Shown: positions 8,229 through 16,247 of the stretch, in pieces | How positions within the stretch are numbered: position 1 is the stretch's first letter | Layout of the letters: each line of letters opens with the position of its first letter | Assembly: GCF_003206715.1 (NCBI RefSeq) | Contig: NZ_PZJU01000027.1 | Location: forward strand, 19,437 to 72,394 | DNA from: Salinicola peritrichatus | GTDB taxonomy: Bacteria; Pseudomonadota; Gammaproteobacteria; Pseudomonadales; Halomonadaceae | DNA: 52,958 bases | Reading direction: 5' to 3' | The notes under the pieces: generated by a model | Databases searched by the model: none | Told to the model about the DNA's origin: nothing | The model's input: only the letters and a program-made list of their open reading frames with translations | Made by a program: the position numbers and the translations under genes

Positions 8229-8706
8229 ATCCTTACATGCTCACCAAGCCCTGCCGGCACAGCGCGCGCTCAAGACACGCCTCACATGATCTCTCCACGT
8301 CGAGGCATACGATATATGTGGCCCGAGCCAATTCAGTCAAGGCTACAGGAGCCTTTCCCGATCCGGCCCTCTTCAATAGCGTTGCGCAAGCCGCCGATCG
8401 GTTCCGGTAGCCACCGGCGACCGAGCCAGACGGGTAGCCTTGGGCAGGAAATACCCAAAACTGATAGACAAAATACGGGCTATATTGCTGTATTGATCGC
8501 CGTTTATCTGGCTTGTTCCTGTTCCCCAAAGGCGCCCCACAGAAGTCACTCATGATCATGGAGCCACTCACAAAGCACTGGTTCCAGCGCCTTGATACGT
8601 TCGTGTTCGGATGCGAGGCACGACTCCGCCGGAGCTTCTCTGACGAAAATGGTCAATGGTTCTATCTGGGCGGGCCGACCGGGCCCCCATGGCCACGCTT
8701 GTCATT
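8229..8706. other. Non-coding stretch between ftsH and the CRISPR-Cas remnant
   Basis: About 480 bases upstream of ftsH. Open frames here show no recognisable protein, and I see no transposase, integrase or attachment site. No second copy of the CRISPR repeat at 8707-8734 is visible. The segment presumably holds the ftsH promoter and the former trailer side of a CRISPR array. Confidence 0.5.
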
Positions 8707-8734
8707 TTTCTGAGCTGCCTGGGCGGCAGCGCAC
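8707..8734 (-). CRISPR. Single orphan type I-F CRISPR repeat
   Basis: Read on the minus strand, the 28 bases run from GTGCGCTGCCGCCC to AGGCAGCTCAGAAA. This matches the type I-F repeat pattern (GTTCACTGCC, variable loop, GGCAG, AGAAA end), including the CTGCC/GGCAG stem. No second repeat occurs at the expected 60-base period in either direction. It has the same orientation as the truncated cas1, and 17 bases separate the two. It is best read as the last, slightly degenerate repeat of an array whose remainder was deleted. Confidence 0.8.
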
Positions 8735-8751
8735 GTAGGACGATGCATCGG

Positions 8752-9096
8752 TTACTCGGTGGGCCGGTATTCACTCTGCGGGGTCAGCCAGGCGACGTCG
8801 ACATCGACCTCGTTCGCTGCGAACAGCGGCGTGCCACCGCCGCCGCAAAAACCCACCAGCACGCCGGCCTTGGCCAGCTCACGCATCGCCGCCTGAGTGA
8901 TCGACGTTCCCGTCCCTAATAACAGGGAAGTGGTATTGGCAATCGGAATATTCCAGTAACGCGAGCGCTTTCCTTCGTCGGTGACGTACTCGACCCGGCC
9001 ACCGTTCACCAGTACCCGGCAGTGTTGCAGGTAGTACAGATTGGCCCGTTTAGAGTGGAGTATCGTTTTCAGGTCATTGGGCGAAAGGTCGTCCAT
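8752..9096 (-). pseudogene. cas1: Type I-F CRISPR-associated Cas1, N-terminal fragment
   Basis: The 114 residues start MDDLSPNDLKTILHSKRANL and include NGGRVEYVTDEG, YWNIPIANTTSLLLGTGTS, ITQAAMRELAKAGVLVGFCG and WLTPQSEYRPTE, which are near-consensus for type I-F Cas1 (usually about 325 residues). A stop follows immediately, where the family continues into the helical catalytic domain. The Glu-His-Asp metal site of that domain is lost, so integrase activity is impossible. No cas2-3 or csy genes remain. The intact reading frame and high conservation of the fragment suggest the deletion is not ancient. Confidence 0.92.
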
Positions 9097-9264
9097 GGCA
9101 TCGCTCAGGCTGCAAGAAGGTCTGTTACCGTTGGTAACTCAAAAACTTCATGTCAACAAGCGATGCCTATCGATTGTCTGATTTCTCTTACATCAGAAGT
9201 CGCGCAAAGCATCAGCTGCAGAGTGATTGAATGCCACAAGTAAACTTTCCTTGGCACCACTTTT

Positions 9265-9277
9265 GTTATGTTATAAC
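9265..9277 (+). promoter_or_regulatory. Zur box candidate upstream of the znu operon
   Basis: GTTATGTTATAAC is an AT-rich dyad (GTTAT-GTT-ATAAC) resembling the core of gammaproteobacterial Zur operators. It lies 28 bases before the first gene of the zinc-uptake operon, where a zinc-loaded repressor would block transcription. The site is the only AT-rich dyad seen in this intergenic region. Confidence 0.7.
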
Positions 9278-9284
9278 CTTCACG

Positions 9285-9298
9285 CCTCTTTCAAGAGG
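9285..9298 (+). promoter_or_regulatory. Small hairpin covering the ribosome binding site of the 48-aa gene
   Basis: CCTCT and AGAGG can pair around a TTCA loop (CCTCTTTCAAGAGG). The 3' arm is the ribosome binding site itself (AGAGG, seven bases before the ATG at 9306), so pairing would lower translation of the small peptide gene. Confidence 0.4.
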
Positions 9299-9305
9299 TA
9301 GCTCC

Positions 9306-9452
9306 ATGTCACATCGTCACCGTCATCGCCCCGATGGGCCATGTCATTTTTCCTTGATGTCGCTCGGTGCCGGGCGGCGAGTCCTGCTCGCGTTGTTGCC
9401 ACTGGTCGTGTTGTGGCTGACGGCGGCCTGGGCTGCCGGAGTGCTGGGCTAG
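9306..9452 (+). CDS. His-rich single-pass membrane peptide, 48 aa, first gene of the znu operon
   Basis: The ATG at 9306 has an AGAGG ribosome binding site, and the TAG at 9450-9452 is three bases before the znuC ATG. The product begins MSHRHRHRPDGPCH, a possible metal-binding tail with five His and one Cys, followed by a basic stretch and one hydrophobic helix (VLLALLPLVVLWLTAAWAAG). Its position between the Zur box and znuC puts it under zinc control and translationally close to znuC. I do not recognise a family. It may be a regulator or accessory subunit of the zinc importer, or a leader peptide. Confidence 0.65.
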   Translation: MSHRHRHRPDGPCHFSLMSLGAGRRVLLALLPLVVLWLTAAWAAGVLG

Positions 9453-9455
9453 GTC

Positions 9456-10190
9456 ATGGCTTCGATTCTGACACTCGAGTCGCTGACGCTGGCACAGGGC
9501 AACCGTCTGGTATTGGAAAATATCGACGGCCAGTTCGAGACCGGCAGCATCACCGCCCTGGTCGGCCCCAACGGCGCCGGCAAGAGCACGCTGGTCCAGG
9601 GCATCATGGGCGTATTGCGGCCGATCCGCGGCCGGGTGCGCTGCGAGGTTCCCAACGCCCGCCGTGCCTGGCTCCCCCAGCAGTTGGCGCTCGATCTCAC
9701 CTTTCCCATGAGCGTCGAGGAGCTGGTGATGACCGGCTGTTGGCCGACTCATGGCAGTTTCAAGCGCTACGGCCCGGCGGAGTATCGCCGCGGCCAGGCA
9801 GTGATGCAGCGCCTCGGCCTGCAGGCGTTCGAACACCGCCCGCTGGGTGAACTCTCGGGCGGCCAGCGCCAGCGCGCACTGCTAGGCCGTACGCTGATGC
9901 AGGAAGCGCAGCTGCTGCTGCTCGACGAGCCCTTTGCCAACGTCGATGCGGCCACGGTGGAAATCCTGATCGACGCGCTGCGCGACATGGCCGCCGATGG
10001 CGTTTCGATCATTATCGTGCTGCACGATCACGATCAGCTGCGGCGGCTGGCCGATCGCGTTCTGCTGCTCGACCGCGGCCACGGCACCTGGACCACCCCG
10101 GCGGCACTGGAAAACCGGCCCACGGCCCAGGTCTCGGCATCCCTCGCACACGCTTCCGGTTCCACTCCACCGACGGGAAATCCGGCATGA
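9456..10190 (+). CDS. znuC: Zinc ABC transporter ATP-binding protein
   Basis: ATPase subunit of the high-affinity zinc importer. Walker A is GPNGAGKS at residues 37-44, the Q loop is WLPQQ, the ABC signature is LSGGQRQR near 135 and Walker B is LLLLDEPF near 155, followed by the switch His in VLHDHDQL. At 244 residues it is of normal length. The stop overlaps the znuB start (ATGA at 10187-10190), so the two are translationally coupled. The order znuC-znuB-znuA on one strand differs from E. coli, where znuA is divergent, but is common in other gammaproteobacteria. Confidence 0.93.
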   Translation: MASILTLESLTLAQGNRLVLENIDGQFETGSITALVGPNGAGKSTLVQGIMGVLRPIRGRVRCEVPNARRAWLPQQLALDLTFPMSVEELVMTGCWPTHGSFKRYGPAEYRRGQAVMQRLGLQAFEHRPLGELSGGQRQRALLGRTLMQEAQLLLLDEPFANVDAATVEILIDALRDMAADGVSIIIVLHDHDQLRRLADRVLLLDRGHGTWTTPAALENRPTAQVSASLAHASGSTPPTGNPA

Positions 10191-11071
10191 TCGATTGGTT
10201 GTTCTCTCCGCTGGTGGATTTCGGTTTCATGCGCCGCGCGCTGGTCGCGGGACTGGCGCTGTCACTGGTGGCGCCGCCGCTGGGCGTCTTCCTCACGCTG
10301 CGCGGCATGAGCCTGGTCGGCGATGCCATGGCCCACGCGGTGCTGCCGGGGGTCGCCGTCGGCTTTCTGCTCGCCGGTTTCTCGCTGCCGGCGATGAGTT
10401 TCGGCGGGTTGATTGCCGGCTTGCTGGTGGCCGGACTCGCCGGCAGTGTCTCGCGCCTGACCGGGCATCGCGAGGACTCGGCCATCGCCAGCTTCTATCT
10501 GATCTCGCTGGCCGCCGGGGTGATGCTGATCTCGCTGCGCGGCAGCAGCGTCGACCTCACGCATGTGCTGTTCGGCTCGATCCTGGCGGTGGACAGCACC
10601 GCACTGTGGCTGATCGTCGGCGTTTCCAGCATCACGCTGATCGTGCTCGCTGCGATCTTCCGCATCCTGGTGGTGGAGTGTCTGGACCCGCTGTTCCTGC
10701 GCGGCCAGGGCGTTCGCGGGGGAGCCGTGCATGGACTGTTTCTCGGCCTGATGGTGCTCAATCTCACCGCTGGCTTCCAGACCCTCGGCACGCTGATGGC
10801 GGTCGGCCTGATGATGCTGCCGGCGACGGCTGCGCGGTTCTGGTCGAAGCGCCTGGAAGGCCTGATGGGGCTGGCGATCGCCATCGGCATGTTCTCCAGC
10901 ACCGGCGGCCTGCTGCTTTCCTACCATCTCGGCCTGCCCTCCGGCCCCTGCATCATTCTGCTGGCCGGCGTGGTCTATCTGCTCTCAGCGCTGTTCGGGC
11001 GATATCACAGCGTGTTTGCGCGCTGGCGTCGCCGGGTACAACCGATTCTGCCGCCGGATGCCCACGGCTGA
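10187..11071 (+). CDS. znuB: Zinc ABC transporter permease
   Basis: A 294-residue integral membrane protein of the ABC-3 permease family with seven or eight hydrophobic segments. It begins MIDWLFSPLVDFGFMRRALVAG and carries the family's GDAMAHAVLPGVAVGF segment near residues 45-60, which couples to ZnuC. It overlaps the znuC stop by four bases and is followed by znuA after 42 bases. The complex imports zinc delivered by ZnuA across the inner membrane. Confidence 0.93.
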   Translation: MIDWLFSPLVDFGFMRRALVAGLALSLVAPPLGVFLTLRGMSLVGDAMAHAVLPGVAVGFLLAGFSLPAMSFGGLIAGLLVAGLAGSVSRLTGHREDSAIASFYLISLAAGVMLISLRGSSVDLTHVLFGSILAVDSTALWLIVGVSSITLIVLAAIFRILVVECLDPLFLRGQGVRGGAVHGLFLGLMVLNLTAGFQTLGTLMAVGLMMLPATAARFWSKRLEGLMGLAIAIGMFSSTGGLLLSYHLGLPSGPCIILLAGVVYLLSALFGRYHSVFARWRRRVQPILPPDAHG

Positions 11072-11113
11072 GTCGTCGTCCACCACCATTCACTTACGCA
11101 AGAGGAATTCGCG

Positions 11114-12106
11114 ATGTCTCGTCACCTGCTTCCTGCCACGCTGCTCAAGGCCTTGATGGCCGGCACCCTGAGCCTTGCCGCGCTCGTTCCGGCCTACGCT
11201 CAGGAGCCGCTGAAGGTCGTCACCAGCTTCAGTATCCTCGAGGATATGGTCGAAACCATCGGCGGCGATCACGTCGCGGTGCAATCGCTGGTAGGGCCGG
11301 ATGGCGATGTACATGCCTTTTCGCCCAAGCCCGCCGACGCCCAGTCGCTTGCCGACGCCGACCTGATCGTGGTCAATGGCTTGCAGCTCGAGGGCTGGAT
11401 CGACCGGCTGATCGACGCCAGCGAGTATGACGGAGAGATCGTGGTCGCCAGCGACGGCATCAAGACGCGTGCGTTCGAAGGTCATGAAGACGAGGAAGAC
11501 CATGACCATGACCATGACCATGACGATCATGATCATGCCGCCGCCGGTGAAGAAGAACATCATCACCATGGGGACATCGATCCGCACGCCTGGCAGGATC
11601 TCGAGAACGGCGAGCAGTACGCTCGCAATATTCGCGACGCGCTGGTCAAAATCGATCCGGCCCATGCCGATGACTACCGCGCCAATGCCGAGCAGTACAT
11701 CGAACAGATGAAAACGCTGGACGCCGAGGCCAAGCAGCGCATGGCGCAAATTCCCGAAGCCAACCGCCTGATCATCACCAGCCATGACGCCTTCGGCTAT
11801 TTCGCCGATGCCTATGGCCTGAAGCTCCTCTCGCCGGTGGGCATCAATACCTTGGCCGAGCCTAGTGCCAGCGACATGGCTGCATTGATTCAGCAGATCG
11901 AGACCAGTCACGCCAAGGCGCTGTTCCTGGAGAACATGAGCAATCCGGCGCTGATCAACCAGCTGCATGAAGAGACCGGCATCGCCATCGGCGGCACGCT
12001 CTATGCCGATGCGCTGACACCGGATGGCGAAGGCAGCACCTATCTCGGCATGTTCCGCCACAATGTCGACACCCTGATCGACGCGCTCGAGGCAGACGGC
12101 AACTGA
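11114..12106 (+). CDS. znuA: Zinc ABC transporter substrate-binding protein
   Basis: Periplasmic zinc receptor of the cluster A-I family, 330 residues. The signal peptide (about residues 1-29) ends at AYA-QE. Metal-site His residues are seen in GPDGDVHAFSPKPAD (about 67), in DPHAW (about 158) and in ITSHDAFGYF. A flexible loop at residues 124-152 has many His, Asp and Glu, the hallmark of ZnuA, and is thought to capture zinc or act as a sensor. A GAGGAATTCGCG ribosome binding site precedes the ATG. A strong hairpin follows the stop, so this is the end of the operon. Confidence 0.95.
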   Translation: MSRHLLPATLLKALMAGTLSLAALVPAYAQEPLKVVTSFSILEDMVETIGGDHVAVQSLVGPDGDVHAFSPKPADAQSLADADLIVVNGLQLEGWIDRLIDASEYDGEIVVASDGIKTRAFEGHEDEEDHDHDHDHDDHDHAAAGEEEHHHHGDIDPHAWQDLENGEQYARNIRDALVKIDPAHADDYRANAEQYIEQMKTLDAEAKQRMAQIPEANRLIITSHDAFGYFADAYGLKLLSPVGINTLAEPSASDMAALIQQIETSHAKALFLENMSNPALINQLHEETGIAIGGTLYADALTPDGEGSTYLGMFRHNVDTLIDALEADGN

Positions 12107-12114
12107 TAGATCAT

Positions 12115-12142
12115 GGCCAGCGGCGCGGTCCCGCCGCTGGCC
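12115..12142 (+). terminator. Strong hairpin ending the znu operon
   Basis: An 11-bp perfect stem (GGCCAGCGGCG at 12115-12125 with CGCCGCTGGCC at 12132-12142) around a 6-base loop begins eight bases after the znuA stop. The T tract is poor (AATTCC). Its presence argues against the ATG at 12113 as the start of the next gene. Confidence 0.65.
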
Positions 12143-12199
12143 AATTCCATCGCGCTGGGCGAGACTGGCCGGCAGCCTTTGCCGTCAAAGACCGCTCCC

Positions 12200-13456
12200 A
12201 TGCCCGCTTCGATTCCCATGCCGCAGCGCCACCTCTCGCTATCCCAAGCCCGCCGTCTTGCCTTGAAGGCGCAAGGCTTTGGCGTCAGCACGCCCGATAC
12301 GGTCAACCGGGGACACCTCAAGCGCCTTCTCGATCGTCTCGGTGTGCTGCAGATCGACTCCGTCAATGCCCTGGTGCGATCCCACTACCTGCCAGCCTTC
12401 TCACGCCTGGGTAGCTATCCGACGACACTGCTCGACGAGGCCGCCTGGAGTCGCAATCGGCATCGCGCGCTGTTCGAATATTGGGGGCACGAGGCCTCAC
12501 TGCTGCCGCTGTCGCTCTACCCCGCGATGCGCTGGCGCATGCACCGGGCCCGCGATGGCGTCGGCATCTACCGCCATCTGGCCCGTTTCGGCCGCGAACG
12601 GCGCGACGTGATCGAGCGCGTGCTGGCAAGCGTCGAGGTGCATGGCCCGCTGGGCGCTGGCGAGTTGAATACCCGCGAGGGGCCTTCCGGCCCCTGGTGG
12701 GACTGGAGCGACGAAAAACACGCCCTGGAGTGGCTGTTCGCCGCCGGCGAGGTGACGGTCGCCGGAAGACGCGGCTTCGAGCGCCTCTACGATCTGCCCG
12801 AACGGGTGCTGCCGGAATCGATCCTGGCGCCCCCGGAACCCGACCTGCTGGAGGCGCACCGGCAACTGCTTCGACAATCCGCCGAAGCGCTAGGCGTCGC
12901 CACCGAGAAGGATCTTCGCGATTACTACCGCCTCGCCCCCGACGACACTCGCAGAGCACTGGCGACGCTGCTCGAGGATGGCACGCTGACGCCGGTGGCG
13001 GTCGATGGCTGGCGCCAGCCGGCTTACGTCATCGGCGACCCGGTGATTCCCCGCCGCGTGAACGCCTCGGCACTGCTGTCGCCGTTCGACTCGCTGATCT
13101 GGTATCGCGAACGCACCGAGCGGCTGTTCGGCTTCCACTACCGGTTGGAGTTCTACGTTCCTCCCGCCAAGCGGCGTTACGGCTACTACGTGATGCCGTT
13201 CCTGCATGGCGGTCGGCTGATCGCCCGGATCGATCTGCGTGCCCGACGCGCCGAGGGTGAATTGAGCGTTCTAGCCGTTCACTCGGAACCCAGCGTGACG
13301 TTCGACGATGCCGCCCTCGACGCCCTGGCCGATCAGCTCGAACGGCTGGCGCGCTGGCTCGGGCTACCGCGCATCCATCTCGCTTGCGAGCGGCCGTTGG
13401 CGTCGCGTCTGGCCAGCCACTGGCCACTGGACCGCCAACGCCGCCTGTCGCTTTGA
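12200..13456 (+). CDS. Winged-helix DNA glycosylase, YcaQ/AlkX-like (interstrand crosslink repair)
   Basis: Members of this HTH_42 family unhook alkylation-type interstrand crosslinks and excise N7-alkylated purines. The protein shows RHLSLSQARRLALKAQGF, then LGVLQIDSVNALVRSHYLPAFSRLG with the QID form of the catalytic QxD/Q motif, and the C-terminal RHSEP-like VLAVHSEP segment. The frame is open from 12113, but that ATG is inside the znuA terminator hairpin. ATGs at 12200 or 12218 agree better with the family start just before the HLSL helix. About 418 residues result. The gene converges on the transporter gene ending at 13473. Confidence 0.82.
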   Translation: MPASIPMPQRHLSLSQARRLALKAQGFGVSTPDTVNRGHLKRLLDRLGVLQIDSVNALVRSHYLPAFSRLGSYPTTLLDEAAWSRNRHRALFEYWGHEASLLPLSLYPAMRWRMHRARDGVGIYRHLARFGRERRDVIERVLASVEVHGPLGAGELNTREGPSGPWWDWSDEKHALEWLFAAGEVTVAGRRGFERLYDLPERVLPESILAPPEPDLLEAHRQLLRQSAEALGVATEKDLRDYYRLAPDDTRRALATLLEDGTLTPVAVDGWRQPAYVIGDPVIPRRVNASALLSPFDSLIWYRERTERLFGFHYRLEFYVPPAKRRYGYYVMPFLHGGRLIARIDLRARRAEGELSVLAVHSEPSVTFDDAALDALADQLERLARWLGLPRIHLACERPLASRLASHWPLDRQRRLSL

Positions 13457-13472
13457 GAGTCCGGCCCGCCAC

Positions 13473-15275
13473 TCAAACCGGCATTGGCTCGGCCACGCTG
13501 CTGTCTTCCGCATCCGCGGTGCGCGCCACGAAATGGCCTGTCTGCGCTTCGAGATATTCCAGCCTCGGCGCCCGATATCCGCGTGGCTTGATCGGATCGG
13601 GCACTTCGCTGGCCTGCAACAGCGCCTTGAAGTCGCGTTTGTGATCGATATCCGGCATCGGCACCGCCGACAGCAGCCGACGCGTGTAGGGATGCCGCGG
13701 ATCGTGCAGCACCTGCTGGCAATTGCCGATCTCGACGATCTGGCCGCAATACATCACTGCCACCCGATGGCAGACCTGCTCGACCACCGCCATGTCGTGA
13801 GAAATGAACAGATAGCTGAGCCCGAGCCGCTCCTGCAGCGACTTCATCAGTTCGAGCACCTGGGCCTGCACCGACACGTCGAGCGCCGAGACCGGCTCGT
13901 CGGCAATGATCACGCTCGGTTCCAGCGCCAGCGCACGGGCGATGCAGATACGCTGGCGTTGTCCGCCGGAAAACTGGTGGGGATAGCGAGCCGCCGCATC
14001 AGCAGGCAGACCGACCTGTTCCAGCAGCTCGCCGACACGCCGGCGACGTCCGGCACCATCCGCCAGATCATGCACCAGCAGCGGCTCGGCGATCAGTTCG
14101 CCGATGGTCTTGCGGGGATTGAGCGCCGCGAAAGGGTCCTGGAAGATCATCTGGATCTCGCGACGCACCGCCTTGAGGGCACTGCCCTTCAAGCCGCTCA
14201 GTTCACGTCCGTTCAGGCGCACGCTGCCGGAATGGTCGAGCATGTTCAGCAGCGCCTTGCCGGTGGTCGACTTGCCACAGCCGCTCTCCCCGACCAGCCC
14301 CAGGGTTTCTCCCGCCCGGACTTCGAAGCTGACGTTCTCCACCGCGCACACCTCGGTGGCGGGAGCGAAAGGCGAGACGCGCTTGACCGGAAAACGCACG
14401 CTCAGCCCGTTCACTTCCAGCACGCGCGGCTGCGAGGTTCTCGGGGGCAGCACCGGGGCGGTGCCCAGGCGTGGCACGGCCGCCAGCAGTTTCCGCGTGT
14501 AGGCCGATCGCGGAGCGCTGAACAGCACCCGCGCCGATGCCCGCTCCTCGACCACGCCACGGTTCATCACCACGACATCGTCGGCCATCTCGGCGACCAC
14601 GCCCATATCGTGCGTGATCATCAGCAGTGCCGTGCCGAACGCCTGCTGTAGCTCGCGCATCAGTTCGAGGATCTGGGCCTGAATGGTGACGTCGAGCGCC
14701 GTGGTCGGCTCGTCGGCGATCAGAATCCTGGGACGACAGACCATCGCCATGGCGATCATCACCCGCTGGCGCATGCCACCGGAAAGCTCGTGGGGATACT
14801 GCCTTAGCCGCTTCTCCACATGCGGAACGCGCACCGCATCGAGCACCTCGCGGGCCCGGCGCCGGGCGCCATTGCCTTCGTCTAGGCGATGCCGGCGAAT
14901 CGTCTCCTCCAACTGCTGACCGACCCGCATCAACGGATTGAGCGAGGTCATCGGCTCCTGAAAGATCATCGCGATCTCTCGGCCGCGCAGGCGTGACATC
15001 TGACGATCCGACAGACTCAGCAGATCGCGGTCGTCGTAGAGGATCGCACCGCTCGGCAGCGTTGCCACCTTGGGCAGCAACCCCATGATCGCCAGCGACG
15101 ACAGCGATTTGCCGCTGCCGGATTCACCGGCGATGCATAGCGTGCGGCCGGCATGCAATTGAAAGCTGAGATCGTCGACGACGCGTTGCGCCCCATCGCG
15201 CCCGTGCGAGATGTCGATCGACAAGCGCTCGACGGAAAGCACCCGCGAATCCTGGCTGGTTTCTGACGAGGTCAC
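13473..15275 (-). CDS. Peptide-type ABC transporter ATPase with two fused nucleotide-binding domains
   Basis: A single 600-residue chain holds two complete ATPase domains, equivalent to DppD plus DppF. Domain 1 has Walker A GESGSGKS near residue 52, signature LSGGMRQR and Walker [13 protein letters not shown]. Domain 2 has GESGCGKS near residue 330, FSGGQRQR and VIIADEPVSALD. Both carry the family's NPL or NPR element after the Q loop (TSLNPLM, AALNPRK). It starts at a GTG. It is the last gene of the amiC-amiR operon, 21 bases after the amidase gene, and most likely powers the permease pair whose binding protein is at 16244. Confidence 0.9.
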   Translation of the reverse strand: MTSSETSQDSRVLSVERLSIDISHGRDGAQRVVDDLSFQLHAGRTLCIAGESGSGKSLSSLAIMGLLPKVATLPSGAILYDDRDLLSLSDRQMSRLRGREIAMIFQEPMTSLNPLMRVGQQLEETIRRHRLDEGNGARRRAREVLDAVRVPHVEKRLRQYPHELSGGMRQRVMIAMAMVCRPRILIADEPTTALDVTIQAQILELMRELQQAFGTALLMITHDMGVVAEMADDVVVMNRGVVEERASARVLFSAPRSAYTRKLLAAVPRLGTAPVLPPRTSQPRVLEVNGLSVRFPVKRVSPFAPATEVCAVENVSFEVRAGETLGLVGESGCGKSTTGKALLNMLDHSGSVRLNGRELSGLKGSALKAVRREIQMIFQDPFAALNPRKTIGELIAEPLLVHDLADGAGRRRRVGELLEQVGLPADAAARYPHQFSGGQRQRICIARALALEPSVIIADEPVSALDVSVQAQVLELMKSLQERLGLSYLFISHDMAVVEQVCHRVAVMYCGQIVEIGNCQQVLHDPRHPYTRRLLSAVPMPDIDHKRDFKALLQASEVPDPIKPRGYRAPRLEYLEAQTGHFVARTADAEDSSVAEPMPV

Positions 15276-15296
15276 GGCTTCACCTATTGACGGGGC

Positions 15297-16247
15297 TCAT
15301 TCGAAGACGATGCGCGGCACATAGAACGACACCACCCAGTTGGGTTGATCGACGATCTCGCTGATACGCAGATCGCCGCATACCGAGCACAGCATGTAGG
15401 CCTGCTCCGCCGGCATGTTGCGCGTCTTCACCAGCCACTCGATAGCGCCCTCCACGGCTTGGCGCGCGCCGCTCATCAGGTCGCTGCCGATGCCGGTGAA
15501 GACCTCGTAGCCAGCGCCGTCCAGGTGCCGCGTGACCGGCCCCGGCGTCGAGAAGCGCGGCATCGCCAGCGGCGTCTGCTTGATCAGATCCAGCGTCACG
15601 CTCACATCCATCGCACTCTCGAGCGCCGTACCGCAGACTTCACCATCGCCTTGCGCTGCGTGGGTATCGCCGATCGAGAACAACGCCCCCGCGACTTCCA
15701 CCGGCAGGTAGAGCGTGCAGCCGGCACCGATGTCACGAACGTCGAGATTGCCGCCGACCCGACGTGGCGGCACGATAGAGTGGGTGCCGGGTTCGGCCGG
15801 TGCCACGCCGATAGTGCCGGCAAACGGCTTGAGCGGTATCCGGGCATGCTCGCCGAACGCCGCCGGCGCCAATGTCCGGGTGTCGTAACGCCAAAGCGCC
15901 AATGCCGGTTCGGTGAACTGGTCCGCCAGCAATCCGAAACCGGGAATGTTGGCCGTCCAGCCAAAGCCGGACGGCGTGAACTCCTCGATGGTCACCGTCA
16001 GAATGTCACCGGGCTCGGCACCGTCGACGAAGATCGGCCCCGTCACGGGGTTGATGCGGTCGAACGGCATCGATGCCACCGATTCGAGCGTCGACGCCGG
16101 CGTGAAGTGCCCGCCGGAAGAGTCGTTGCACTCGAAGCTCAACGTGGTGCCCGGCGCGACCCGCGCGACCGGGGCATTGGCGTTGTCCCATCCCAGGTGG
16201 GATTGATGCCCGTGAATCGTCTTGATCAGACCGTGCTCGCACATCAT
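15297..16247 (-). CDS. Acetamidase/formamidase family amidohydrolase
   Basis: A 316-residue FmdA/AmdA family enzyme. It hydrolyses formamide, acetamide or related small amides to the acid and ammonia in the cytoplasm. Visible family signatures are the opening HGHQSHLGWDN, ECNDSSGGHFTP, GDILTVTI, and the central GDTHAAQGDGEVCGTALE. Its start overlaps the stop of the binding-protein gene (ATGA at 16244-16247), which couples import and hydrolysis. Being downstream of amiC-amiR, which in Pseudomonas controls the aliphatic amidase amiE, it is the likely catabolic target of this regulation, here with an unrelated amidase family. Confidence 0.9.
   Translation of the reverse strand: MMCEHGLIKTIHGHQSHLGWDNANAPVARVAPGTTLSFECNDSSGGHFTPASTLESVASMPFDRINPVTGPIFVDGAEPGDILTVTIEEFTPSGFGWTANIPGFGLLADQFTEPALALWRYDTRTLAPAAFGEHARIPLKPFAGTIGVAPAEPGTHSIVPPRRVGGNLDVRDIGAGCTLYLPVEVAGALFSIGDTHAAQGDGEVCGTALESAMDVSVTLDLIKQTPLAMPRFSTPGPVTRHLDGAGYEVFTGIGSDLMSGARQAVEGAIEWLVKTRNMPAEQAYMLCSVCGDLRISEIVDQPNWVVSFYVPRIVFE

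Noticed and set aside
8233-8571. A 112-codon minus-strand open frame upstream of ftsH
   Set aside because: No recognisable protein similarity, no good ribosome binding site, and it overlaps the region expected to hold the ftsH promoter.
8600-8706. Further CRISPR repeats next to the orphan repeat
   Set aside because: At the 60-base period expected for type I-F arrays there is no sequence resembling the repeat, so I report a single remnant rather than an array.
11090-12061. Long minus-strand open frame opposite znuA with a Met/Val-rich stretch
   Set aside because: The Met-rich part is only the reverse reading of the His/Asp codons of the ZnuA metal loop.
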